This document shows, piece by piece, positions 33,373-41,863 of a stretch of DNA of 47,419 bases. Made by a program: the position numbers and the translations under genes. Every line of letters starts with the position of its first letter. The stretch's first letter is position 1. The notes below the pieces were generated by a model that worked only from the letters and a program-made list of their open reading frames with translations, did not search any database and was not told where the DNA came from. This DNA is from Ga0077527 sp964533495 (GTDB taxonomy: Bacteria; Pseudomonadota; Gammaproteobacteria; Burkholderiales; SG8-41): assembly GCA_964533495.1 (NCBI GenBank), contig CAZHJU010000026.1, forward strand, positions 1 through 47,419. The letters run 5' to 3'.

Positions 33373-34710
33373 ATGGATCGTTTTCGGGGCTTTTCGCGCT
33401 GGTTGCTGATCGCGCTGATCGCGCTGGCTTCCGGCTGCGCCACCAACACCATCACCGGACGCAGCCAGTTGATGCTGATGTCCGAAGATTCGGCCATCCA
33501 GGGCGCGGTGTCGGCCTATTCGAACATGATCGGGGAGTTCTCGAAGAAGAACCGGGTGGAAGTCGCCTCGCCGCGCGTCACCCGCGTGCGCGAAATCACC
33601 AACCGGCTGATCGCCGAGGCGGTGCGCTTCCGCCCGGACTCCGCGGGCTGGAATTGGGAGGTGCAGGTCATCGACGAGCCGAAGACGGTCAATGCCTTCT
33701 GCATGGCCGGCGGCAAGATGGGCATCTATACCGGCTTCTGGGAGAAACTGAAGGCGACGGACGACGAAATCGCCAACGTGATGGGCCACGAGATCGGCCA
33801 TGCGCTGGCGAGCCACACCCGCGAGAAAATGTCGATGGCGATGACCGTCGGCGTCAGCACCGCGCTGTTGTCGGTGCTGGTGAGCTCGCGCAATTCCGGC
33901 GACTCCGGGGCCTATCATCGCACCCAGAACACCATGGCGATGGCCGCGGCGCTGGCGATCACGCTGCCCAACAGCCGCGAGGCCGAGACCGAGGCCGACC
34001 AGATCGGCATTGAACTGGCGGCGCGCGCGGGTTTCGATCCGCGCGCCGCCGTCACCCTGTGGGAAAAAATGACGAAGGAAGGCGGCAGTCCGGCGGAGTT
34101 TTTTTCGACCCACCCGGCGCCGGAGAATCGCGCGCAGCGGCTGCAGGAACTGGTGGCGAAGGTCGATCCGCTGTATCAGACGGCAAGATCCGGGAAAACC
34201 ACAGGCCCGTTGCCCGATTTTCTCGGCATGGCGGCGAACGAGCGCCCCGTCGGCGGCGTGTCGCGCGAGGAGTATGCGGCGCGCGTGGCTGCCGAGCCGC
34301 AGGTGATGACCTTCGTCGCGGAAGAGTTCGAGCGTTTCCGCAAGGGCGAGGCGGTGTTCAGCTGCACCACGGAATGCGTGTTCGCCTACGGCTACCATCG
34401 CGGCGGCTGGAAAGCGCTGCACGAGAAAGGGCAGTGGCGCGAACTGGCGGTGGCCGTGGTCAAGGTCGGCTACTCCAACGACCTGTCGTACTTCCTGCTC
34501 GGCGAGGCGGCGACCGGGCTCGGGTTCCACGAGGTCGCGAAAACCTATTACGCGCGGGCGCTGGCGGCACGCAAGGCGGGCAGGACCTGCGAGGGGATGT
34601 TCAATACCTGCGGCGATTTTGCGGTTGGCGAACGGATTGCTGCGGTGCCGGGTGATGCTGCCAGCAGCGAGACTGCGGCACAGTCAAAAAATATAAATAA
34701 AAACAATTAG
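33373..34710 (+). CDS. M48 family metalloprotease lipoprotein
   Basis: 445 residues. Residues 1-21 form a lipoprotein signal with lipobox LASGC (Cys22 lipidated). The zinc motif is HEIGH (His139, Glu140, His143), and the third ligand is in EAETEADQIG. This is the LoiP/BepA-like group of periplasmic M48 proteases that act on outer-membrane assembly. A C-terminal region (about 290-420) with four Cys (CTTEC, CEGMFNTC) and TPR-like helices follows. The start is the Met before the lipobox, with GGGGGAAT upstream; the in-frame ATG at 33322 would spoil the signal peptide. The last codons run into an AT-rich stretch. Confidence 0.9.
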   Translation: MDRFRGFSRWLLIALIALASGCATNTITGRSQLMLMSEDSAIQGAVSAYSNMIGEFSKKNRVEVASPRVTRVREITNRLIAEAVRFRPDSAGWNWEVQVIDEPKTVNAFCMAGGKMGIYTGFWEKLKATDDEIANVMGHEIGHALASHTREKMSMAMTVGVSTALLSVLVSSRNSGDSGAYHRTQNTMAMAAALAITLPNSREAETEADQIGIELAARAGFDPRAAVTLWEKMTKEGGSPAEFFSTHPAPENRAQRLQELVAKVDPLYQTARSGKTTGPLPDFLGMAANERPVGGVSREEYAARVAAEPQVMTFVAEEFERFRKGEAVFSCTTECVFAYGYHRGGWKALHEKGQWRELAVAVVKVGYSNDLSYFLLGEAATGLGFHEVAKTYYARALAARKAGRTCEGMFNTCGDFAVGERIAAVPGDAASSETAAQSKNINKNN

Positions 34711-34713
34711 TTA
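34701..34713 (+). promoter_or_regulatory. Degenerate IHF-like AT-rich site, copy F
   Basis: AAACAATTAGTTA differs from WATCAANNNNTTR at one position and has a strong A/T tract (34685-34700) upstream. It overlaps the M48 lipoprotein stop codon. Confidence 0.3.
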
Positions 34714-34759
34714 TGAGAAATCCGGGAGAACCCCCCGGATTTCACCGCAGATTCTCTGC

Positions 34760-35368
34760 CTATTTTTCGCGCAGGGCGCGCGTATGTTTTGCCGCCGGCC
34801 GGTCCCAGCATTTCTGCAGCCAGGCGTGGAGGTTGGCCCATTTGCTGGTGTCGATCGACAGCGCGCGATAGAGCGCACTGGCGACGTTGAGGTCGGCGAC
34901 CGAGAATGCCGGTCCGGCGAGCCAGGGGGCTTTGCCCAGCGCGGCATCGAGCACGTCGAAGGCCGGCGCGACTTCGAGCCAGGCTTTTTCCGCGACCGCG
35001 GGTTTGCGCTCCGCCTCGGGCAGAGCCACGGTGTGGCGCACGTAGTCGACGATCTGGCGGTCGAGCAGGTCGGTTTCCCACAGGCTCCACTGCCAGCACA
35101 GCGCCTCGAGTTCCGGATCAACCGGGTAGAGCGGACTCTTGTGTTTCTTCGCGAGGTACAGGTTGATCGCCATCGACTCCGACAGGATGAAGCCGTCGTC
35201 GTCGATCGTCGGCACCCGGCCGCCGGCGTTGAGCGCGCGGTAGTCCGCGGTTTTGGTTTCCGGCGAGCGCGGCAACCAGTCCCTGTGTTCGTACTTCAGG
35301 CCGAGTTCGGCGGCCATCCAGATGACGCGGAGGCCGCGGGAGTTGGCGGAACCGTAAATAATGAGCAT
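34760..35368 (-). CDS. Glutathione S-transferase family protein
   Basis: 202 residues: an N-terminal thioredoxin-like domain (1-78; YGSANSRGLRVIWMAAELGL, GRVPTIDDDGFILSESMAI with the cis-Pro and the Glu-Ser that bind glutathione) and a C-terminal helical domain (about 88-200; AFSVADLNVASAL is the conserved N-capping motif). The likely catalytic residue is a Ser near position 7-10. The substrate is unknown. It is convergent with the M48 lipoprotein gene and has no operon partner. Confidence 0.93.
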   Translation of the reverse strand: MLIIYGSANSRGLRVIWMAAELGLKYEHRDWLPRSPETKTADYRALNAGGRVPTIDDDGFILSESMAINLYLAKKHKSPLYPVDPELEALCWQWSLWETDLLDRQIVDYVRHTVALPEAERKPAVAEKAWLEVAPAFDVLDAALGKAPWLAGPAFSVADLNVASALYRALSIDTSKWANLHAWLQKCWDRPAAKHTRALREK

Positions 35369-35815
35369 GATGTAGTCCGTATGTGAATGTGATCGAAGTC
35401 CGGGTCAGGGTCGATGAAGTATCGCGACCGGGTGCCAGCCGCACTATACCGCGTGCGGAGGTGGGTTTTCCCAGTGAGCAGGATATTCGGTCGCGAGGGC
35501 TATATCGGACAGCAGTCAGGGTATTGCGTACGGCAGTGCCGAGTTTCCGCATCATGGAGATCGATATCGATGTGATGCCATAGCGGGACGAACTTGTGGA
35601 TGTGCCCCCGGTAATCAAGAACGGCGAAACTGGGGCTGGGGTATCGAGGTCAATGAAGCCGCCGTGCGGGCAAGGCCCCCGAAAGGATGACGTAACAACG
35701 AGACGGTTCCGGCTATGTGGTGTTTTGGCCCTTTGTTTGACAAGGGGGTAGCAGAAACAAAAAAGCCCGCTGAAGTCAGCGGGCTTTTTCACACGTCTGA
35801 AATGCGGCGCGATGA
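35369..35815. other. Gene-free region with lower GC
   Basis: 447 bases between the GST start and the winged-helix gene stop. Open frames here (for example 35383-35583 plus) have no recognisable similarity and unusual codon use. Composition is less GC-rich than the surroundings, which suggests a decayed or foreign remnant. The only clear element is the terminator at 35761-35789. Confidence 0.5.
35761..35789. terminator. Bidirectional rho-independent terminator
   Basis: AAAAGCCCGCTGA-AG-TCAGCGGGCTTTTT: a GC-rich stem with an A run on one side and a T run on the other, so it can act on both strands. It lies 27 bases after the stop of the winged-helix gene (minus strand). Confidence 0.9.
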
Positions 35816-36088
35816 TCAGTCGATCGTCGCGGCGCTTTTCGGCGGCATCTGCGCCTTGGATTTGCGGCCGGGCGCCGCGGGCGGGATGTAGCCGGAGATG
35901 CGGCACAATACGGCTTCGATTTCCTTGCCGTCCTTGTAGCGGATCGAGCGGCAGGTCATCACGGCACCCTTGGCATGCAGGTCGGCCACGCGGGCGCGCA
36001 CGGTCGCCAGCGAAAGACCCGTCGCGGAGGCGATCTCGGAATCGAGGCGCTCGCCGCCGTTTGCCAAATAATCCAGGATTGCTTGCAT
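35816..36088 (-). CDS. Small winged-helix DNA-binding protein
   Basis: 90 residues. Residues 1-45 read as a winged-helix motif: ILDYLANGGERLDSEIASA then TGLSLATVRARVADLHAKG, with recognition helix about 24-36. The C-terminal part has Arg and Lys patches (GRKSKAQMPPKS). I recall similar short proteins in Burkholderiales annotated as hypothetical or transcriptional regulators; the target is unknown. AAGGAG before the Met at 36088 decides the start; the open frame reaches back to 36136 without similarity. It is a single-gene unit with its own terminator at 35761-35789. Confidence 0.8.
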   Translation of the reverse strand: MQAILDYLANGGERLDSEIASATGLSLATVRARVADLHAKGAVMTCRSIRYKDGKEIEAVLCRISGYIPPAAPGRKSKAQMPPKSAATID

Positions 36089-36258
36089 CTTGAAAGCTCC
36101 TTGTCGGATTGCAGTCTGTGGGTGAGGCGCGGGCATTGGACCACGGCGCCACAGGCGGGACCTCGAATGATACAGGAAGCGGCCGCTAACCCGCCAAAAT
36201 GTTCCACATTGCGGTCTTTTTGCTGCTGCCGGAGCTGTGCTTCTGCCGCCAACAGCGG

Positions 36259-37011
36259 CTAACTGCCGGCGAAAATGGCCCTAAGCCCGTCGATCACGAT
36301 CAGTTTCAACGCCAACGCGATCAACATGGTGTTGAACACGATCAGGAAGGTTTTCTCGTTGAAGCCGGTCAGCACTTTCTTGCCGAAGGAGGTGCCGACG
36401 ACCACGGCCGCGGTCATCAGCGCCAGCAGCAGGCCGTACTCGGCGAAGCTGAAGCCGATCAGCGTGAAGGCGGCGATCTTGAACAGGTTGCCGATGAAAC
36501 CGAAGAAGCCCAACGTGCCGACGACATCCTCCTTTTTCAGGTCCTTGCGGATGATCAGCGCGCCGAGCACCGGCGCGATGACGCCGACGACCATGTTCAG
36601 CGCGCCGGTGACGAAGCCCAGCGGGATGAACGCCCACAGCGGAAATTCCTTCGGCGCGAAGCGCTTCAGATGGCGCAGGAACAGCGTCAGCAGCACGAAG
36701 AAGCCGATCAGGATCTGCACTACTTCCTTGGACATACCCTGGAACATCTCCAGCCCCAGCCACACGCCCAGCGGCAGCAGCAGGCTGAAGCGGATGATCA
36801 GCGGCCAGGCCATGTGCCTGCGGAACAGCCAGACGCGCCAGGTGTTGGAGGCGAGCTGCACCACGCCGTGGGCGGGGATCGCCGCGGCGGGTGGCATGAA
36901 CAGCAGCATCAGCGCGATCAGGATGGTGCCGCCGCCGGCACCGGCGACGGCAGTCAGGGCGGAAGTCGCAAAAGCTGCAAAGGTGAGCAGGAAAATGTCG
37001 ACCCAGTCCAT
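36259..37011 (-). CDS. TauE/SafE family sulfite/anion exporter
   Basis: 250 residues with about eight membrane helices in two repeats, each opening with a Gly-rich segment (TAVAGAGGGTILIALMLLF near 20-38 and GFVTGALNMVVGVIAPVLGA near 132-151), the TauE/SafE (DUF81) pattern. The family exports sulfite, sulfoacetate or other organic anions. The ATG stands 1 base from IHF-like copy D and has no Shine-Dalgarno. It lies 78 bases downstream of the MFS gene on the same strand. Confidence 0.92.
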   Translation of the reverse strand: MDWVDIFLLTFAAFATSALTAVAGAGGGTILIALMLLFMPPAAAIPAHGVVQLASNTWRVWLFRRHMAWPLIIRFSLLLPLGVWLGLEMFQGMSKEVVQILIGFFVLLTLFLRHLKRFAPKEFPLWAFIPLGFVTGALNMVVGVIAPVLGALIIRKDLKKEDVVGTLGFFGFIGNLFKIAAFTLIGFSFAEYGLLLALMTAAVVVGTSFGKKVLTGFNEKTFLIVFNTMLIALALKLIVIDGLRAIFAGS

Positions 37012-37012
37012 A

Positions 37013-37025
37013 TAACTATTTGATT
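37013..37025 (-). promoter_or_regulatory. IHF-like AT-rich site, copy D
   Basis: Minus-strand sequence AATCAAATAGTTA, an exact WATCAANNNNTTR match, preceded by an A/T tract (37026-37046). It touches the TauE/SafE start codon. Confidence 0.5.
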
Positions 37026-37089
37026 TTATTGATAATTTTTTAAATCATTGGCAAAGGGGGCCGATGGGCCGCACAGCGGGTGGTGGCAA

Positions 37090-38316
37090 TCAGGCCTGTG
37101 CAGGCTTGGCTTCGGGTTCGGCGGGCTCGTCGGGCAACAGCCAGACGATGGCGGCTTTCAGCGCCGCGATGCCGGCCATGATCCACAGCGCATTGGCGAA
37201 GCCGATGCTCTTGACCATCGGACCGAGGATCCACACCGCGAGCGAGCTGAAGCCGAAGGCGACGGTGAGGCGCATGCCGGCCACGCGCGAGCGCAGGCGG
37301 TCGTCGACGTAGCGCACGATCATCGCGTCGGTGAACGGAATCGCGCCGAACACGAATACCATCACCGCGAGCAGGGCGGCGAACAGCCACCAGTCCTGGG
37401 TGTGCGCGGCCCAGATCAGCAGCGGGATCTGGATGATCGAGATCCACAGCTGCAGCGGTTTGAACGGCACGCTGTCGATCAGGCGCCCGACGACGATCTG
37501 CGCGAAGGAGGCAATCGTGTAGATCACCGCCAGCAGCGTGCCGATTACCGCGGGGTCCTCGATGACGCCCCGGAAGCCTTCGGCGAGCAGCTGCGCGTTG
37601 CCGTTGGTGGTGAAGTTGAAGAGGATGGTGCTGACCGCGGCGGCGGAGGTCATCACGGCGAAGGCGCGCATCAGCATGTTCGGCGTCAGCGTGACCTTGG
37701 CCTTGCCGCCCTTGCGTTTGGCGGGTGCCTCGGTTTCCTTCGGGCAGGTCATCGCGAACACGATGCCGCAGGCGATCGACACCAGCCCGGGGATCACGAA
37801 TGCCGCGCGCCAGCCGATCCATTTGACGAGGAAACCGGTGGCCAGCGCGGCCACCGCGATGCCGAGGTTGCCGGCGAGGCCGTTCAGCCCGATCACCGCG
37901 CCCGGGTTCGGCACGTTCTGCACCAGCATCGGGATGCCGACCGGATGATAGATCGCGGCGAAGGCGCCGAGCAGCGTCAACGCGGCGGCGAGCTGCCATG
38001 CATTCTGCGTGGCCGCGACCAGCATCGCCGACAGGCCCATGCCGATGAAAAAGATGATCATCATGCTGCGCCGGCCCCAAAGATCGCCGAGACGGCCCGC
38101 GGGCAGCGCGCCCAGCCCGAACAGCGCGAAGGCGCCGACGCTGTACGGCATCAGGTCGGTCCAGTTGTCGTAGCCGAACTCGACCGCGATCGTGGCGACC
38201 GCGGTGGCGAAAATCAGCAGGAACATGTGATCGATGGCGTGGCCGGTGTTCAGCAGCAGGCGCACGGTCGTCGGAAAGCCCGCGGGCGGGGCGGCGGTTT
38301 CGGTGGCGGTTGTCAT
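37090..38316 (-). CDS. MFS transporter
   Basis: 408 residues with twelve membrane helices and the motif-A loop GRLGDLWGRRSMM (about 74-86) between helices 2 and 3, plus a polar central loop (about 195-215, TEAPAKRKGGKAK). A later VGRLIDS corresponds to the second motif A. The substrate cannot be read from sequence. The gene is divergent from an AraC-type regulator with a 65-base gap, which makes that protein its probable regulator. It lies 78 bases upstream of the TauE/SafE gene. Confidence 0.92.
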   Translation of the reverse strand: MTTATETAAPPAGFPTTVRLLLNTGHAIDHMFLLIFATAVATIAVEFGYDNWTDLMPYSVGAFALFGLGALPAGRLGDLWGRRSMMIIFFIGMGLSAMLVAATQNAWQLAAALTLLGAFAAIYHPVGIPMLVQNVPNPGAVIGLNGLAGNLGIAVAALATGFLVKWIGWRAAFVIPGLVSIACGIVFAMTCPKETEAPAKRKGGKAKVTLTPNMLMRAFAVMTSAAAVSTILFNFTTNGNAQLLAEGFRGVIEDPAVIGTLLAVIYTIASFAQIVVGRLIDSVPFKPLQLWISIIQIPLLIWAAHTQDWWLFAALLAVMVFVFGAIPFTDAMIVRYVDDRLRSRVAGMRLTVAFGFSSLAVWILGPMVKSIGFANALWIMAGIAALKAAIVWLLPDEPAEPEAKPAQA

Positions 38317-38381
38317 GGAGGCGAATTCTGCTAGAGTCGGTGGCGTCTGTCTTTCGAATATTTGCCAGAAACTTTTCCGAA

Positions 38382-39224
38382 ATGGACAAATCCCGCCACA
38401 GCCGCCGGCCCCGTCCGGGGGCGCTTGCCGCCCTGGAGCATCTGATCGCCAGCGATTCCGCGCGGCCGCTGGTGATGCGCCGCACCGCCTATCCGTCGGG
38501 TCACCACATCCGGCCGCACTGGCATACCCGCGCGCAATTTGCCTTTGCCGTCGCCGGCACGATGCGGGTGCGCAGCGCGCGCCACGCCTGGATCGTGCCG
38601 CCGTCGCGGGCGCTGTGGCTGCCGGCGCGCACGGTGCACGAAATCCGGATGTACGGCGCCGTCGAGATGCGCAGCCTCTATCTCGACGAAGGCGCGGCGG
38701 CGGCGATGCCTTCAGCCTGCGTGGTGCTGGAGGTGACGCCGCTCGCCCGCGAACTGATCGTGCGCGCCGCGGCGCTGCCGGAGGATTACGACGCGGGCGG
38801 CGCCGATGGCCTGCTGATGCAACTGCTGGTCGCCGAAATCCGCCGCCTGCCGCCCTGCGCGCTGGACCTGCCGTTGCCGGAGAGCGCAGACCTCATGCAG
38901 CTGTGCGAGCGCATCCTGGCCGACCTCTCGACGCGGCGGCCCAGCGCCAGCGACGCCGATGTGATGCGGACCAGCGCGCGCACGCTCTACCGGCGTTTCC
39001 TGCGCGAGACCGGAATCACCTTCGCGCGCTGGAAACAGCAGGCGCGCCTGCTCGAGTCGATCCGCAGGCTGGCCGCCGGCGTGCCGGTGACCACCGTGGC
39101 GGTCGATCTCGGCTACGAAAGCCCGGGGGCGTTTTCGACGATGTTCCGCCGTGCGCTGGGCATCGCGCCGAGGGATTTTGCGGCGGGCAGCCCGGTTGCC
39201 GCGGCGCGGCATGGGCCTGCCTGA
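38382..39224 (+). CDS. AraC-family transcriptional regulator
   Basis: 280 residues: an N-terminal cupin-type sensor domain (about 35-110; HIRPHWHTRAQFAFAVAG, whose His residues suggest a metal or ligand site) and a C-terminal double helix-turn-helix (about 180-268; RTLYRRFLRETGITFARWKQ, VAVDLGYESPGAFSTMFRR). The first Met of the family-like sequence is at 38382; the frame is open to a TTG at 38310. It is divergent from the MFS transporter gene. This type (cupin plus AraC) commonly activates the adjacent transporter. Confidence 0.93.
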   Translation: MDKSRHSRRPRPGALAALEHLIASDSARPLVMRRTAYPSGHHIRPHWHTRAQFAFAVAGTMRVRSARHAWIVPPSRALWLPARTVHEIRMYGAVEMRSLYLDEGAAAAMPSACVVLEVTPLARELIVRAAALPEDYDAGGADGLLMQLLVAEIRRLPPCALDLPLPESADLMQLCERILADLSTRRPSASDADVMRTSARTLYRRFLRETGITFARWKQQARLLESIRRLAAGVPVTTVAVDLGYESPGAFSTMFRRALGIAPRDFAAGSPVAAARHGPA

Positions 39225-39336
39225 GGAAGCGTTTCCAAAAATGCCATGATTGCCAGCGGGCCGGCGGTCGCGCAGGTCGGTGGCAGGACGGCCAGCAGGC
39301 GGATCGTGCGCCGGGCCTCAGGGTGGGCGTAAAGAA

Positions 39337-39357
39337 ACGCCGCGCTGAGCGCGGCGT
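39337..39357 (-). terminator. Rho-independent terminator of the third Bug gene
   Basis: A 9-base stem, ACGCCGCGC-TGA-GCGCGGCGT, followed on the minus strand by TTTCTTTACG. It lies 22 bases after the stop of the Bug gene at 39379. Confidence 0.8.
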
Positions 39358-39378
39358 CGCAGGGCCGTCAGCAGCCGG

Positions 39379-40350
39379 TCACTTCTGCTTTGCGCCGGAA
39401 ATATTGACCAGTTCGACGATGCGTTTCTTTTCGTCGCGCCGCCAGGCATCGAGTGCCGCGCGGTCGCCGCCGACGACTTCGAGGCCCAGGCCTTTGAGTT
39501 TTTCGCCGAATGCCGGCTCGCGGACCGCGGTGACGATTTCCTTGCTGACCATGTTCATGATCGCCGCCGGCGCCTTGACCGGGGCAACGATGCTGTACCA
39601 GGCGTTCATCGCGTAGCCGGGAACCACTTCGCCGATGGCCGGCACGTCCGGAATCAGCGCAGCGCGTTTCGCGGTGGTCACGCCCAGCGGGCGCAGCCGG
39701 CCGGCCTGGATGTGGGGATTCGCCGCGGGGAGCACGGCATAGGTGATCTGCACTTCGTTGGAGAGCGCATCGGCGATCGCCTGCGCGACGCCCTTGTACG
39801 GCACGTGCAGCATGTTGGTGCCGGTCAGGTGGTTCAGCAGCACGCCGGAGAGGTGCTCGGAGGCGCCGGTGCCGGCCGAGCCGTAGCGCAGCTTGCCGGG
39901 CGATTTTTTCGTGAGATCGATCAGTTCCTTCAGCGATTTGGCCGGCAGCTGGTTGTTGGCGAGCAGCACGAAAGGCGTCACGCCGATCAGCCCCACGGAC
40001 TGGAAATCGCGCTGGAGGTCGAATTTGATGTCGGACAGTACTTCGGAGGCGACGAAGAGCTGCGAAGTGAGCATCATCCAGGTGTAGCCGTCGGGCACCG
40101 CGCCCAGTGTCAGATCGGCGCTGATGGCGCCGGCGGCGCCGGGACGCGCATCGACGACCACGCGCTGTTTCCAGGTCTCATAGAGCCGGTCGGCGAGCAG
40201 GCGGGAGATGATGTCGGGGCCCGAGCCGGCGGCGCTGCCGATGATCAGGCGAACCGGTTTCTCGGGAAATTTGGCGGACTGGGCGTGGGCGACGGGTGCG
40301 GCGAGCAGCGCCGGCACGACGAGCGCGGCCAGCAGTTTCAGGTTGCGCAT
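39379..40350 (-). CDS. Bug-family (TctC-like) periplasmic solute-binding protein
   Basis: 323 residues with a signal peptide (about 1-23, ending AHAQ). Family marks: FPEKPVRLIIGSAAGSGPDI (the loop usually reads PFPAGG, so the ligand loop differs), DARPGAAG, VPDGYTW, PGKLRYGSAGTG and HVPYKGV. AAGGAGGAG precedes the start. There is no TctA/TctB gene in the window. Located between the AraC regulator (convergent) and the thiolase gene (same strand, separated by a terminator), it is a single transcription unit. Confidence 0.93.
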   Translation of the reverse strand: MRNLKLLAALVVPALLAAPVAHAQSAKFPEKPVRLIIGSAAGSGPDIISRLLADRLYETWKQRVVVDARPGAAGAISADLTLGAVPDGYTWMMLTSQLFVASEVLSDIKFDLQRDFQSVGLIGVTPFVLLANNQLPAKSLKELIDLTKKSPGKLRYGSAGTGASEHLSGVLLNHLTGTNMLHVPYKGVAQAIADALSNEVQITYAVLPAANPHIQAGRLRPLGVTTAKRAALIPDVPAIGEVVPGYAMNAWYSIVAPVKAPAAIMNMVSKEIVTAVREPAFGEKLKGLGLEVVGGDRAALDAWRRDEKKRIVELVNISGAKQK

Positions 40351-40500
40351 CTTGAAGCTCCTCCTTCGGATTTATTTTGGGAACCACGGCTGCATTTTGC
40401 AGTAAGTCTATGATGCGGAACGGGCGCGCTTTTGTCCATACCCGCCTCGCTGCGCAGGTCGGGGGCATGGGCGGACTGTGGCTTGGCGGGCATGCAGACA

Positions 40501-40527
40501 AAAAACGCCGCATGACGCGGCGTTTTT
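40501..40527. terminator. Bidirectional rho-independent terminator
   Basis: AAAAACGCCGC-ATGAC-GCGGCGTTTTTT: an 8-base GC-rich stem with A and T runs on its two sides. It lies 18 bases after the thiolase stop on the minus strand and insulates the Bug gene downstream. Confidence 0.92.
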
Positions 40528-40544
40528 TGCGATGAAAGCCGCGT

Positions 40545-41735
40545 TTACATGCGTTCGAATATTGCCGCGATGCCCTGACCGCCGCCGATGCACATGGTCA
40601 CCAGCGCATGCCTGCCGCCGCTGCGCTGCAGTTCGTAGAGCGCCTTCACCGTCAGGATCGCGCCGGTGGCGCCGATCGGATGGCCGAGGCCCACCGCGCC
40701 GCCGTTGGGATTGGTTTTTTTCGGGTCGAGCTTCAGGTCGCAGGACACGGCCAGCGCCTGCACGGCGAAGGCCTCGTTGGATTCGATGACGTCCATGTCC
40801 TCGATCTTCAGTCCGGCGCGCTTCAGCGCGTTCTGCACTGCGGGTACCGGGCCGATGCCCATGATCTTCGGGTCGACGCCGGCCAGGCCGTACGACACCA
40901 GCCGCGCCATCGGTTTCAGGCCCGCATTTTTCGCGGCCTCTTTCTCCATCAGCACCACCGCGGCGGCGCCGTCGTTGATGCCGGAGGCGTTGCCCGCGGT
41001 GACCGAACCGCCTTCCTTCTTGAACACGGCGCGCAGCTTGGCAAGGCTTTCCAGCGTCACGTCGGCGCGCGGATGTTCGTCGCGGTCGAATAGCGTCGTG
41101 CCCTTGCGGGTCTTCAGCTCGACCGGCAGGATCTGCTCCTTGAAATGGCCTTTCTCGATGGCATTGATCGCGCGGCGGTGGCTCTCGACGGAGAATTCGT
41201 CCTGCTGCTCGCGGGAAATCTTCCACTGCGCGGCGATGTTCTCGGCCGTGATGCCCATGTGCACGGTGTCGAAGGGATCGGTCAGCGCGCCGACCATCAT
41301 GTCGACGGCGTTGCCCTCGCCCATGCGCTGGCCCCAGCGCAGCGAGGGCATCAGGTAGCCGCCGCGGCTCATCGATTCGGCGCCGCCGCCGACCGCCGCG
41401 TCGCAGTCGCCGAGCAGGATGCCCTGGGCTGCGGAGACGATGGCCTGCATGCCGCTGCCGCACAGCCGGTTGACGGTCAGCGCGGTGGTGTCCTGCGGCA
41501 GGCCGCCCTTGATGCAGGCGACGCGCGAGAAGTACATGTCTTTCGCTTCGCCGTGGATGACGTTGCCGAACACCAGCTGGCTGATTTGCTTCGGATCGAT
41601 TTTTGCGCGGCTGACCGCTTCCCTGACGACCTGTCCTGCGAGTTCGGTGGGCGCGAGGTCCTTTAATGCGCCGCCGTAATCACCGATGGCGGTGCGCACG
41701 CCGCCCAATACGACCACTTCGCGTCCATTGACCAT
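40545..41735 (-). CDS. Acetyl-CoA acetyltransferase (thiolase)
   Basis: 396 residues, full length for biosynthetic or degradative thiolases. The acyl-accepting Cys is in NRLCGSGMQA (Cys92), the catalytic His in GLGHPIGATG, and the second Cys in MCIGGGQG near the C-terminus. It condenses or cleaves acetoacetyl-CoA (or longer 3-ketoacyl-CoA) in the cytoplasm. Start: Met at 41735 has GGAG at a proper distance; an in-frame ATG at 41747 (MESF) would place IHF-like copy E directly against the start and has no Shine-Dalgarno. No phbB or phbC gene is adjacent, so polyhydroxybutyrate synthesis is only one option. Confidence 0.94.
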   Translation of the reverse strand: MVNGREVVVLGGVRTAIGDYGGALKDLAPTELAGQVVREAVSRAKIDPKQISQLVFGNVIHGEAKDMYFSRVACIKGGLPQDTTALTVNRLCGSGMQAIVSAAQGILLGDCDAAVGGGAESMSRGGYLMPSLRWGQRMGEGNAVDMMVGALTDPFDTVHMGITAENIAAQWKISREQQDEFSVESHRRAINAIEKGHFKEQILPVELKTRKGTTLFDRDEHPRADVTLESLAKLRAVFKKEGGSVTAGNASGINDGAAAVVLMEKEAAKNAGLKPMARLVSYGLAGVDPKIMGIGPVPAVQNALKRAGLKIEDMDVIESNEAFAVQALAVSCDLKLDPKKTNPNGGAVGLGHPIGATGAILTVKALYELQRSGGRHALVTMCIGGGQGIAAIFERM

Positions 41736-41746
41736 GAAGCTCTCCA

Positions 41747-41759
41747 TAAGTTATTGATT
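41747..41759 (-). promoter_or_regulatory. IHF-like AT-rich site, copy E
   Basis: Minus-strand AATCAATAACTTA, an exact WATCAANNNNTTR match. It shares TTGATTTTAAACAATA (plus, 41754-41769) with copy B. It lies 12 bases before the preferred thiolase start. Confidence 0.5.
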
Positions 41760-41863
41760 TTAAACAATAAATTGCCAAAACGCGGAGCGGGCAATTAAGG
41801 GAGCATAAAGTTTACGCCCGACCCATGACAGTGTCGAGGCGATGCCGCGATGCGGCATCGCGG

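Noticed and set aside
35383..35583. 66-codon frame on the plus strand
   Set aside because: No similarity, no convincing ribosome-binding site and unusual composition; treated as part of a gene-free remnant.
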